DNA from: Zingiber officinale
Lineage: Eukaryota > Streptophyta > Magnoliopsida > Zingiberales > Zingiberaceae
Reading direction: 5' to 3'
Length of the DNA stretch: 64,000 nt
Assembly: GCF_018446385.1 (NCBI RefSeq)
Contig: NC_055991.1
Span: forward strand, 119,455,794-119,519,793
Below the pieces are notes generated by a model. That model saw only the letters and a list, made by a program, of their open reading frames with translations, was not told where the DNA came from and searched no databases. The position numbers and the translations under genes are program-made. Below, in pieces: positions 46,264 to 57,600 of the stretch (positions are counted from its first letter, which is position 1; every line of letters begins with the position of its first letter).

Positions 46264-49200
46264 ATGGAAGTGGTGATCGCCTCGTCTGCGGTGGATGCGG
46301 GAATCGGTTGTTGGGAACTCCATTCTGGCGCCGAGCGACATCAGTACCGCTCATGCTCCTCCGCTCCGCATGGTCTTCTCTCCGTTTCCGGCCGCTTCGT
46401 ATTCCTAGCTGCCTCGCAACTCCGAGACGCACCCTCTGCAACTTCTGCCCCTATATTCTTTTGGTCCTGGGATAAGGTAAGTCCCAACGGGTAGCCCTTA
46501 TCTTATTCTGTATGTTTCTTTAAGTTGCTGATCCTATATTTTCGCATTGTGTTTCAGCCTCAGGTTGAAGTTAGAAGCTTTCCTGCTGAGCCAATTGGAC
46601 CACTTATTTCCAATGCTGAAGGCACTTACATTATTGGAGGAGGATCATCGGGAAGTATTTATCTGTGGGAGGTAACTACTCACTTTTCTAATATGAATTT
46701 CCTTCCCAAGTTTGATTTTTGCCCTCTCCTCTTTGAAAAATCACTTTGCTTACAATAGTCGGGCTTGATTATTTTGATACCATTCATGCGTGGTTACTAA
46801 GTTTGTTTCATTCTTTCATCTTGATTTCTCTCAAGATTATTCTCACTTTGTCTGTCCGTGAAGTTGCTTTCCTTGTGTTTTTGTCCAGGTTTTTACAGGG
46901 AAATTGCTCAAGAAGTGGCATGCTCACTACCGCTCTGTTAACTGTCTCACTCTAGCGAAGGACGACGAATCCCTGCTAATATCAGGGTCTGAGGATGGCT
47001 CTGTCAAAGTTTGGTCTCTTATAATGTATGCAATTTCTAATTATTTTCATCGTCTTTCTCCTTTATTTCTTTATATTATAAAATGCTAATTTTTTGTCAT
47101 GCTTCATTCATAGGTTGTTTGATGATATTGCAATGGCTTCTGCTGCCAATCATTATATATATAGCTTCAGTGAGCATTCTCTAGGTGTCACTGACATTGT
47201 TTCGGGGCATGGGTTAAGCAATTCCATTATCATCTCATCTTCACAGGATCGTACATGCAAGGTTCATTTATTTTTTACGTTATGGTTATTTTTATAGTAG
47301 TAATCAGTTGCGAGTGATTTTAATTGATACAATTTAATCATTTGTGTGTTACTGATATTAATTGTGTGTCAATTAATTTGATCCAGTTGAATTGATGTTT
47401 ATTAATTTCGATTGAGACCAAAGCTATCTATTTCTACTTCTATATGATGCTAAGTTGCCTTCATGTTGTCCCCTCAGGGCGGTGTGGTGGTTGGGGCATG
47501 GGGTGTTGTCACATGAGGTCATAGGGTTGAAACTCGGCGTGTCCGAGCATGCCCTCTCTCATGCTTTGGCCACTTACACTAATGGTTAGTAGCCACCTGT
47601 GATTTACCTCCTCCGTGTTAGCGGAGGCGCCGGAGGCAAGCGAATCGTCTTTTGTTGCCACATAAGTTGCCTTCTAATTGTTATGTCTTTGTGGAGTATA
47701 GTGCTAAACCTAGTGGATACTATATGTAGCAAAAGAGATCGCGTGTGCTTTTTTTGGTATTTGGATATAGTTATGCCATTATCTGACCTGAACTTCTAGT
47801 GTACCCAGAGTAGTTTCACTAAACATATTTGTTTGTTATTACAGTTTATTTGTGTTTAACTTTAACTTAATTTATTTGCAAGACAGATATGTCATTCATA
47901 ATTCTTTAGGTGTTTTGACCAAAGATTTAATTTACTCCTTTTGTGTACGACCATGCATAACAAAGTAGCAACAAGCTGCTAGCACAACAAATTATTATGA
48001 AGTTTTTTGATCCATTGTAGATTGTTATTGTTTTTATGTCTGATACTTTTGTTCCAGGTATGGAGTTTGTCGAAGGGTGAACTATTGAGGAACATCTTAT
48101 TTCCTTCAGTAATTGATGCTATTGCAATGGATCCTGGGGAGCATGTCTTTTATGCTGGTGGAAGAGATGGCAAAATATATATTGCAGCTCTAAATGCTGA
48201 AGGCAACCCCAATAGCCCTTATGGGGTGTTCATCCTTGATACCTTATATGATCAAAGGTCTCAACTCTGTTAGTTTTGATTAGCACATCCCTTTTATGTA
48301 TTGTTTTGTCAACATCCATGTCATGCCTATCATCATCAAGAGGTGAACTCTAGATATTGTCTGAGTCAGTTTGGGTCGTAAGATTCTAAGGTCTAGACTG
48401 CAATCTTGACAACCATGATTGTTGATGACAATCTGGCTGGTTTTCTCCTACGGTAGTTAATCTTTCTGAATTCCTTTCCTATTTAATATTTAATTTAAGT
48501 TGGTCTTCCTGTTCCAGCAAAGGAATAACAAGCCTAGCTTTAAGCAAGGATGGATTCTCTCTTGTGTCTGGATCTGAAGATGGTTTTGTGAGAATTTGGA
48601 ACACAATAACTAAGCAGTTTACTCGCGTATTTAAACATGGGAAAGGTACACAAAGACACTTATTTCAGTACTAAATATAACTTTTGGACCTCTTGTTTTC
48701 CAATGAACCTTTTAATTAAGGAAAAAGTTTACCATGTTTTTTTGGAAGAAATACAGATTAACAGTTCAGTTTTATTAAAAAAATCCTAGTGTTCAATATT
48801 ACATATTATGAAGCATAATATATATCCTTTACATGCCATACAGGCCCTATTAATAATGTCGTTATAGCCAGACAGTCGCCGTTATGTAGCTCTGCATTGG
48901 CGAATAAGAAGCATTCAACGTTACCATTGCCTCCTCCGTTGAGCAAGTACACGGATTCTGCAGACGGACAAGTTAAAACAACGGCTGTCACTATGGTTGA
49001 ATCTCCATTGCATGGTCATCAAAATACTAGATTTCTCAGTGCGGATGTGATGGAAAAGCTAATTCAAGAGCTCCAGGTTTGTTATTTATTTATAGCATGT
49101 ACATCTAGTTTCTATCCATGTTACCTTCCATCATTGGAAACACAACCTTGATGAATTTATTTGCTATGGCTGCATTTCTTAATTGTTCGGTGCATCTTCT

Positions 49201-49810
49201 TTTACTTTCTCGATCTGGACCATGAGTATCTTACTGTGAACTGAGCCATTTAACTGTTCTCTAGTGTCTCATAGAAGAATTGTTATGCTGCAAGAATTAT
49301 TCTTATTATTTTTTATGTTTAGGGTATTCTGAACATTTACTAGTGATGTGCCTTGCTTGGCGCTCCATGTGGTCGACCCCAAATAACTGAGACAAATGTG
49401 ATTTGGTGTAGCAAAATATTCATGTGAGGTTCCACATAACTTGTTAAACAAGTAAAAGAAGTGCCACATTTGAATTTGGATACTAATGGTTTTGTCAATT
49501 CCCCTATGAGAATTTATCGCCAGGATAATAATGGTCTCTCAGTAAGAATTTGTTCTACATGGATCGATAGTTCCGACCTAATGACCTGGATTAGATGAAA
49601 TGCCACATTCTATGATTACAAATTTATTAATCTTTGATGTCTGATTCTTGTATTTACCCTTCAATTCAGAATCGAAATACTTCAAGTGCTGCAGAGATGG
49701 AACTGGAGAAACTAAGACTCCAATATGCAAGATCGGTACATCTAATCGAGCAACAGAAGAAACTTTACGAGGACATGCAATCTGTCTATGTGAGCGAGCT
49801 GTTGGATTGA
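46264..49810 (+). CDS. RID3: WD40-repeat protein, RID3 / IPI3 / WDR18 homologue
   Basis: Exons are 46264-46476, 46558-46671, 46889-47025, 47114-47261, 48058-48257, 48518-48645, 48844-49076 and 49670-49810 (1314 bp, 437 aa). The protein opens MEVVIASSAVDAGIGCWEL as in plant RID3. WD repeats are clear at LLISGSEDGSVKVWS, IIISSSQDRTCKVWS and LVSGSEDGFVRIWN, with weaker blades between them. The tail is a charged, coiled-coil-like helix (EMELEKLRLQYARSVHLIEQ) ending SVYVSELLD. The yeast and animal relatives IPI3/WDR18 work in the Rix1/PELP1 complex on pre-60S ribosomes. Arabidopsis RID3 acts in shoot regeneration and meristem control. Nuclear or nucleolar location is inferred. Upstream in-frame codons lack an ATG, so 46264 is the start. 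Intron 4 contains a SINE. No defect is seen. Confidence 0.94.
47463..47662 (+). mobile_element. tRNA-derived SINE in WD40 intron 4
   Basis: A 200-bp element with an A-box-like GTGGTTGGGGCATGGGG and a B-box-like GGGTTGAAACTCG about 30 bp later, a conserved body (GTGATTTACCTCCTCCGTG), and an end CGAATCGTCTTTTGTTGCC. It is flanked by a perfect 12-bp target duplication TAAGTTGCCTTC (47451-47462 and 47663-47674). Same family as the two SINEs at 18.4-18.85 kb. It is sense to the host gene. Confidence 0.9.
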
Positions 49811-51150
49811 AAAGAAATGAGTGGTAGCTAGCAAAGAGATATCCTGTCTTCTTCTTCCATTTATTTTTTGAAAAAAAAAACAAATGGTTAGAAATAGTTC
49901 ATGATCCACGTACATTTTCTTTTATTGAGTTTTATATATGGTATTTATCTCGTAGCATAGATTTTTTTCATAATGACATGGGATATGTATAATGCCGTCC
50001 TTGCTCTCAATGTAAAGAGAGTATATATCTCATAATGACTCAATTGCCATTTGCCAGTAGCAAGGAAGCATAGACCTCAATGATCTTTGGCTCAACATTT
50101 GTCAAACAGGAGCAAGTACATCGAGAATTTGCTCTATGGAGGCTCAACTCTGATGCTCAAGTTTGGTTCATGAAGAAATTGTGAGATGAAGTAGGCTTAA
50201 ATTGGCCTTCCACGGTAACAATGTGTGTGATATGAAGTGCATGGGTTTGAGTTAGATACTCGAATCAACATCCTAAGGTAAGAGTTTGCAGGACATGATG
50301 TGTGAAGAATTTGCGATATATGAAGTGTGTAAGTTTGAGTTTGATGTTTAAATCAGCTTCCTAAGGGAAGAGTTCATAAGAGAAGAATTCATGAGATGCG
50401 AAATGAATTGTTTGACTTAGTTGTGTGAATAAGAATTTAAAAAGATGAATGCTTAAGCATTTTGTGGTCATGCCCACCAAACTTTGTGATGCGACTCTGA
50501 CTAATTCTGAGGTTATATATCATAGAAAGACTCGAACTATCCCATTCTCATCCGCCCCACGCCTTGACGCCTCAACCTCTTTGCAGTCCCTGATCTCCAA
50601 GCTTGAATCCCAGCAATCCGGCAGTCCTTGATCTCGAAGCTCCTGTTAAAGGTGAGAATTTTTTGTTTCCTTTCGTAGTTTCCTTCTATTTCCCTTCCTT
50701 TTTCTATGTTTGTGGTTAGCACGGCCTTTTGCCCCTTGTCCTCAGCCCGTGTCCTGCATGATCTGTGCACCGAAGATAGCAAAGCAAACTACCATGTTGT
50801 TTCTTTCTCTGCACATGCAGACACAAAAGCCATGCGACTTCTGTTTGCTCGACGCTTGAAATTGTTGGTATTGTAAGTGTGAGCTGTGAATTCTGACGTC
50901 GATGGTGCATTCAGATGCAATAGTTCTGATGGAACATTGTTTTTGTTTATTTTGGTTTGATATCGTTGAACTTTTCAAGTAGCTAGATTAACAAAGCTAG
51001 ATGATCGAGTAAGGTGTGCATGTGCAAGAAAGATTTTGGTGTTTTGAATGAAGTCTAAAGTTGAATAATTTGAATCACAATGTGCGCATGCTCTCCTTTG
51101 CTGTCTAGTTCTATAGCCAATCCGTCCAGATTGGATTGGATTGGATAGAG
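49811..51150. other. intergenic, no gene recognised
   Basis: The first part holds the WD40 3' UTR. From about 50,160 to 50,440 a loosely repeated phrase (GAAGTGNNTGGGTTTGAGTT...) recurs two or three times. A short frame at 50449-50631 ends just before a GTGAGAAT donor-like site, but nothing links it to a gene. Confidence 0.45.
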
Positions 51151-51359
51151 GATTTTGTTGGGACAATTTCCCTAGGTCAAGTTTGACCAGTTTGACTAAG
51201 CTTGAGTTGAGTCAAGCTTGAGTCGGGATTTGAGTTTTGATGTTTGACAATATATGGAGATTGCTAGGGCAATCGTCTGATTGTGGAGATGGTCAAAGGA
51301 TTGACCAGGTTAATAAGAAGACAGGTCAAGTGAGTCAGTGTTGACCGGAGACTTGACCG

Positions 51360-51740
51360 GGGAAGTCTTAACTGGAGTTTAGGTAATGGGAAAGTCCTAA
51401 CTGGAGTTTAGGCAATGGGAAAGTCCTAACTGGATTTAGACATTGGGAAAGTCCTAACTGGAGGTTAGGCAGGAGAGAAGTCAAGTAGGTCAAAGTTGAC
51501 AGGAGACTTGGCTGGGAAAGTCCTAATTGGAGATTAGGCAAAGGTAAGTCCAACAGGAAGGTTGGCAAGAGAGAAAATCCAAGTAGGTCAGTGTTGACCA
51601 GACTTGGTGGTGAAAGTCCTGATAAGTGAGATCAGGCAATTGGAAAGTCCTAGTATAGCTAGGCGAAGGGAAAGTCCTGGTGAGGAGCCAGGTAATTGGG
51701 AAAGTCCAAGTGTGATCTCGACAGAGCAAGTCCTAAGGTG
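51360..51740. repeat. imperfect ~30-bp tandem repeats in the solo LTR
   Basis: The phrase GGGAAAGTCCTAACTGGAG followed by TTAGGCA recurs about ten times with variation, interleaved with AAGTAGGTCA(A/G)TGTTGAC blocks. Confidence 0.8.
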
Positions 51741-51970
51741 ATTTGGCTAGGAGAACCCGACAACTAGGATGAGGCCAATGGAAGCTCCAGAAGGCAAGGC
51801 GTGAAGGATGGGGAGATATCCGAGGGACGCAAGTCAGATGGAGGAGGCTAGAAGGCTAGTTTGAGGTTGGTCGGGAGTAGCCAAATGTTAGGCATGGATA
51901 CCCAACAGGTCATGGTTGACCGGGAGTTGAGTTTGGGAGCTTGAACTTGAGTTTGAGACAAGTTCAGGGT

Positions 51971-52310
51971 GTTCAATTGATCGGTCGATCAATTGAACCA
52001 GTGTCCAATCGATCGGTCGATCGATCGAACCAGTGTCCAATCGATTGGTCGATCGATTGGACTGTGCTGCGAATGTGGGATGACCCCAATCGATCGGTCG
52101 ATCGATTGAGAGCATTACTCTCGAGCACAAAAGCCATCCCAATCGATCGAGCGATCGATTGGGACCTGGAGTTCTCGTGCGAGGAGTCGCGAGAACAGCT
52201 GGATCGATCGGTCGATCGATCCAGGCATTTCCAGAGAGCACAGAAAGGTGCTGAATCGATCGACCGATCGATTCAGGCAGTCCCAAGCGATTGGTCGATC
52301 GATTGGGAAG
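51971..52310. repeat. ATCGAT-core palindrome array in the solo LTR
   Basis: About eight inverted repeats with very short loops: 51971-51998 (arm GTTCAATTGATCG), 52037-52060, about 52086-52108, 52138-52163 (arm CCCAATCGATCG), 52199-52224 (arm CTGGATCGATCG), 52251-52276 (arm CTGAATCGATCG) and about 52285-52308. Three units have identical geometry: 12-bp arms around a 2-bp centre. Outer arm bases differ between units but stay complementary within each. Confidence 0.92.
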
Positions 52311-52900
52311 TGACCGTTGCGCAGGAAACGAGCGATGGACGGCTGGGATGAAGCTGCTGACGTGGCAATCGATTGGGAATGATTTGGATCGATTGGGAGC
52401 ACAGGATATAGCCGTTGCGGAGTGTTTTCTCCACAGTTCTTTTGCGAGCTTTCTCCTGTGATTGGTGTGCGATTCACCGGCGATTTTCTTCGAGCTTCTC
52501 CGCCAGTTCTTGAAGGCTCTTGAGGAGTTTCTCCAAGATTCAAGAGGCAACAACAAGCATAAGTAAGCAAGAAGAAGAGCGTATTTCACTGTATTTGTTT
52601 CTTCTTGTTGTATTTCGTGTTGTGTTGTAGTGTGGGTGTTGTAAGGCTTCTCCGCCTTCGGCTACGACCGAGAAGGAGGGTTTTTATTAGTGGAGATTGT
52701 GTCGTATGTGTGGATCCTTGGATTAGTTATCTCTTATTGAGGTGGATACCAAGTAAACCCTAGGTGTTAACATTACGAGTGTTTTTGTTTTGTTTTGTCT
52801 TTGTATTCCGCTGCACTTTATCAAGACGAAGCAAGAAGGAGCAAACGCGACGAATCGCTATTCACCCCCCTCTAGCAAACATCACGGTCCCAACAGATTT

Positions 52901-54651
52901 TTTATCTCGTTGAGATGGCGGATCATCCTACCCCATCCTCTCCCGTCATATGGTGAATCTTTGGTCGGTCGACTCGTTTGTTATGGATTGACCTGCTTGA
53001 TGGTTCTAAGCACGTTACACTTGAGAAATTTAAAAAATTTGTGATGTTGAACTATTCGTCAAGATCATTTCCCTGGTTGATTAATTTTTTTTATGACCGA
53101 TATTAGTCGGACAGTAAAAAATTAGATATCTCGATTAAAAAAAATACAAGTAATTAATTAATATCAAGTAAATTGATTTATAAATTAGCTAAAAAGTCAT
53201 AAATATTAACACAATTAAATGCCACGAAAATTACTATATAAATATAATTGCATATTTTTTTTAATTGTGAAATGATAAAAAATTAAATTTTAAGAGTATT
53301 TTGATATTTAAATTTTTAGAAAATATTTAATATGGGGAAATTTTAAGGGGTGAAATGAAATAATCCACACCATCGTCTCGCCCTATCTACTGCTCTGGTA
53401 AGTCACTCTTCTTTGTCGTTCCTCACTCCTTTCCGCTGCGGTGAGTTCGATCGGCCGGCGTGAGCAATTCACCCTGTTGATCGGAGACTCGTCGAGCCTC
53501 GATCAGCAAGACGGCGACAACCATTGCGACCTTTATCTTCTACATCATCTCCCCACGCCACGGCGTGAAGGCGTCGACTGCCACCACGTCCTCCACATTC
53601 GACATCGTCGCTGGGCAGAGTAAATTGGTTCTATTTTGACTTCCGAGTGGTAAACATTTAGCCTCCACAGGTTTTCTCCCTCTTCGTGGACGCTAGGTTA
53701 CTTCGCGATATTGATCGTTCCTTTCGTTTATGGGGGAAAAGGCAAGCCTTTTCTTTAGGATGTGCACGTGAGCCCAATTTATTGCACAATCTAACTCATT
53801 TAGCAATCAATTCTAACTTGTTATGTTTGCTAGAGATCTGGATGTACTAGATTGTAGCGTAAAGAACGTTAAGTTGTGCTAGTGCAGTGAGATTACCATT
53901 TATTATTCATTGTACTAAAAGAGCAATAGGATATATTCTGCAGCGTGTGTTGGGGTTAGGGTTACTTTAGCACCTTTTGTTGGTATCTGCACTATTCAAT
54001 GATCACCCGTAGGATTATTTCCAACAGGAGAGATTTTCAAATCAATATGAAGTAATTCACTCAACACAAGAAATAGAAGAATCACACAAAGCAAAAAATG
54101 AATATAAATGAACTGATATAAGAAGTTTTAGTTTTTTTTTTGAAAAATGAACAGAATGTTTATATTAAAGAATGGATAAAAAATAACTGATAAGAATTTT
54201 TCTTTTTGTTTAGTAAACTGAATTCCACAAAATGTCATCTACTCAGAAATCACACACACAAAAAATCTGAATCTCATAGCAGCAAAAAAAAAAATGGCCT
54301 TAAGAAATGATAACCATTTTAAATATAAAGAAAGTCATAGCCATATTATGTAGAACGATTGTCTGAATTGAAATTTTTTTCTTCTGATTTTTTTATTTTC
54401 TTCATCTTGTTAAAAATGACCTTCTGGACGAGGTTTACAAATAAAAGGGATGATCGAGATGCACGAGGCAGAAAAATTATGTCATTGAATGTTTCAATGC
54501 AATGTTAGTGAAGCTGCTGCATGAGAAACTTAACAAAACTTAATCTATGCTAAAAATTCTGCTGACATTTTTGTTTCTTGGCTACAGAAAGGTGAACTGA
54601 ATATTGATTTGTAAAGATTTTGAACACTGTAAGCAGGAACATCAACAGAAA
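52901..54651 (+). promoter_or_regulatory. upstream region and probable leader of HEMERA
   Basis: AT-rich DNA, then a GC-balanced block (53,370-53,640) that begins with a possible transcribed leader ending CTCTG|GTAAGTC at about 53,399. This suggests one or more 5' UTR introns reaching to the first coding exon at 54652. The open frame at 53441-53623 has no ATG start. No other gene is seen. Confidence 0.4.
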
Positions 54652-57600
54652 ATGACATCTTTCTCACATTCATGGCTTTTTCAAGGTACACATTCTCTAA
54701 CATATAAAAACAATAGCATGCGTTAAATTTGCAAATCTAGACAAACATTTTCAATCACCTTTCTCCTTGTTTCTGCAGCAGATCAGTTTGTCAGGAGGTT
54801 GAGATCTGATGATTGTGGTGTGTACGGGAAACTATGTCGTAGAAAGTTCCACGTATATCAAGTATGATTAATTGCAAGTGCATGTAACTGAGATCATAAT
54901 CTTCAATATGCTTGAATGCTAATTCTACACTTCTTGATTTGCTGGATGTTGAATTAGTGTATACTGGAAACCTGTTGGAACAAAGGGAAATTTCTTAAAA
55001 TTATGTACTCATAGACACCATGTTAATCTTTTCTCTCTCTCTTTTTTTTTTAAAAAAAATTCCAGAAACAATTTGTGGGGGTATGCACTTCCAGTAGGCA
55101 AAGTGTTTACATTGGATCAAATCGAGGCCTTCAGAAACAGGGCAAATCCTTTTATACAGTTAACTGTACCAAGGAGAGGGTTTTTGACCCTTCATCAATT
55201 GAACCACCTCCATACTCTAGTTACATGGATTCAACTTCTGGTCAGCTTGAGCCAGCATCTGGCGCTAGAGCAAGTATACCTGGAAGAGAGTATTGGCCTG
55301 AAGGAACAGCTAGTCGGGTTGCTGCTGCCAGAGCTCCTGAGCCTGTTGGCAAGTCTGATGGGAAACCTTCATATGGTAGAAGTCCTGGAAGCCGGAGGAG
55401 GAAGTACAAGGAGCAGGCAACTACTTCTGAAGTTACAGAAACTAATGGAGATATGAGCAACCAAACTGTTCTTGTTACTTCAGAATCAGATGATAACGCT
55501 GATGGGCCTATAGACCCATCTGATGAATATGTTATATATCAGACAGAACCTGAACCTGAGGAAGAGAACATGAGCCAATATGAGTTAGACAAAGCAATGG
55601 GGCGGCCACATCCATTCATAGATCCAGCTATTAATAAGCCCATAGAAGAGCCTCATTCAAGTGAAGATCTTTGGTGGAATTGGCGCAAACCAGAAAAGGA
55701 GCAGTGGTCAAGATGGCAAAGGCGGCGCCCAGATGTTGACACGGTTAGTTTTGATAAAAAAAATTATGGCTTTGATTTGGGCAAATACTAGCCCCTATAA
55801 ATGACTTAAAAAATCTTAGATGGCATTATTTCATTTAGGTGTACAGTGTTGACACAATATTTCGTGGGCAGACAATTGTAGCCAAGTTTGGTCGTCAACA
55901 TTGATATTGGAAATTCTTCTGTCCTACTTCTATGGCCATATCTTACAATATTTTTTCCTGGCATAACAGGTTTTTGCAAAGGCAATGGCAGAAACTGGAC
56001 AAATAAAATTGTTTGGTGACTACCCAACAAAAACCGAAGCTGCTCTTGCAAGAGCAAGAAGACATATCTTCAAGGAGGAAAGGTAGATTTTCTTGTATGC
56101 AAGCTTGCGAAATTGGAGGTTGTTGTTTCTATTCGAATAAATATTATGTAAAGTTTTTTGCTTACAAGTTTCACAAGAAATACATGTACTCTCATCATCA
56201 TCGCAGAAGTGCTAAACCGTGCAGAGTTCTTTATTATTTACACGCATTGGAAGTTAATTGAAGTTCTGAAATTATTTGAGATAATATACTCATTAGTGTC
56301 TAATATCTATCAAGATTCTCCCTGAGCAGATTCTCAGTTTCTTTGCAATGTCAAATATTGAAATTATTTCTTTCTCTTAGACAATCTACTGTTGTGTGGA
56401 TGTTTTAAAATTTTAAAATCATGGAGTAAGGACTATTAAAGAGGAATCAGGGATGTCTGCTAATGAGGTGTGATCTGGTTTGAGATTTTTATTTTTCAGG
56501 TGCCAATTAAATCTTTTTGGTACCTACGTATAAGATATGATCAAACATTTGACTATTTAGTGGTTGATGAAGATAATTATTGTGAAGCTCAGGTAGAGTT
56601 ATTTGATGGCATCTTAGATGTTTCTCTCCTCTTGATTTCTTAATACTACATGGCATCTTAGTAATTCCTCATGAAATGACTTTTTCCAGTGATCTGCTTT
56701 TGTCTCTGTGATGTTGGTTTCAGTGTCTATCGTCTGATGTTGTAGGCTTCAGGAAGAACAGAGGAGATTGGAGGAGGTTGGGCCAATAGCATATTATTCA
56801 GAGTGGGTCAAATCATGGGATCGGGATACTTCGGGAGAGGCTATACAGAGACACTATGAAGAAACTGGCGAGGATGAGTTCACTCAACTCATAACAATGT
56901 TTGAACATCAAACTGCTGAGGAGTACCGCATCATGATGGGAACCGACATACGAATTAAGCGGGATCCTTTAGCAATGCGAATGCGGGAGGATCTAATCAA
57001 AGAGAGTATGACATAATTTTCAGTTTATTTTGATTATTCATTAACTAATCCTTCTCTGCATGTAACCTGTTTTTCATTCTAGCTGTGTGATGTGAAAATT
57101 TTGTGGCGAAGGTGACCTCACTGGTTGAATGGCATATTGGTTGGCATGTATGACAGTCTTCATGGTACCCTTTTATGTAGTTTGTTAGACTAAAACCTAA
57201 AAGAACATAAAATAGTTTTTTTAGATACAACAATGATTGAAGGAATGCAAATATAAATTTAGATTCAGTTAAGCTTCTGGTGTTAAGTGGTGACCTAATA
57301 ATCTTCATATGGTATCTGAGTGGAACACTATTTGAATCGCTACATTAAATTATTTGTTTTTCCCCTGCCAATATTAATATTTTTGAAATACATTCCATGT
57401 GTTTCACTTGCAGAATTCCAGCAAAAATAAAAGATCTCTTGCTCTGATGGTTGATTGATTGGGTGCCCTCACCTATTCAATCACAGGGAAAATAAGGGAA
57501 CAATTATCTATCATGTCATCATAAGAAAAGAAGCAAGTGAGCAATTAGGATGAACATGAAATTGCTTTAAGGGTGTGTTTGGTTGGGGTTTATCGCTGAT

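Larger units (their letters stand above)
51156..52895 (+). mobile_element. solo LTR with perfect 5-bp target duplication
   Basis: It starts TGTTGGGAC and ends GTCCCAACA (9-bp inverted ends), flanked by GATTT at 51151-51155 and 52896-52900. It is 1740 bp with no internal domain, so it is a solo LTR left by LTR-LTR recombination. The 3' part (GCTATTCACCCCCCTCTAGC) resembles Ty1/copia SIRE-like LTR ends. It contains tandem repeats (51360-51740) and a palindrome array (51971-52310). The terminal structure is intact. Confidence 0.92.

Noticed and set aside
50449-50631. A 60-residue frame ending SLISKLESQQSGSP, upstream of a donor-like GTGAG
   Set aside because: No start context, no acceptor-linked exon and no family recognised. 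Possibly a lost exon, but unsupported.
51971-52310. Possible CRISPR-like array
   Set aside because: Units are palindromes of variable sequence with irregular spacing in a plant LTR. There is no constant repeat/spacer pattern.
51888-52589. A 233-residue minus-strand frame and partners rich in IDRS/DRSID words
   Set aside because: The repeated peptide is just the translation of the ATCGAT palindromes in the solo LTR. It is open in several frames and has no domain.
53441-53623. Candidate upstream coding exon of HEMERA
   Set aside because: The frame has no ATG and ends in a stop before any join to exon 1 at 54652. A leader region is more likely.
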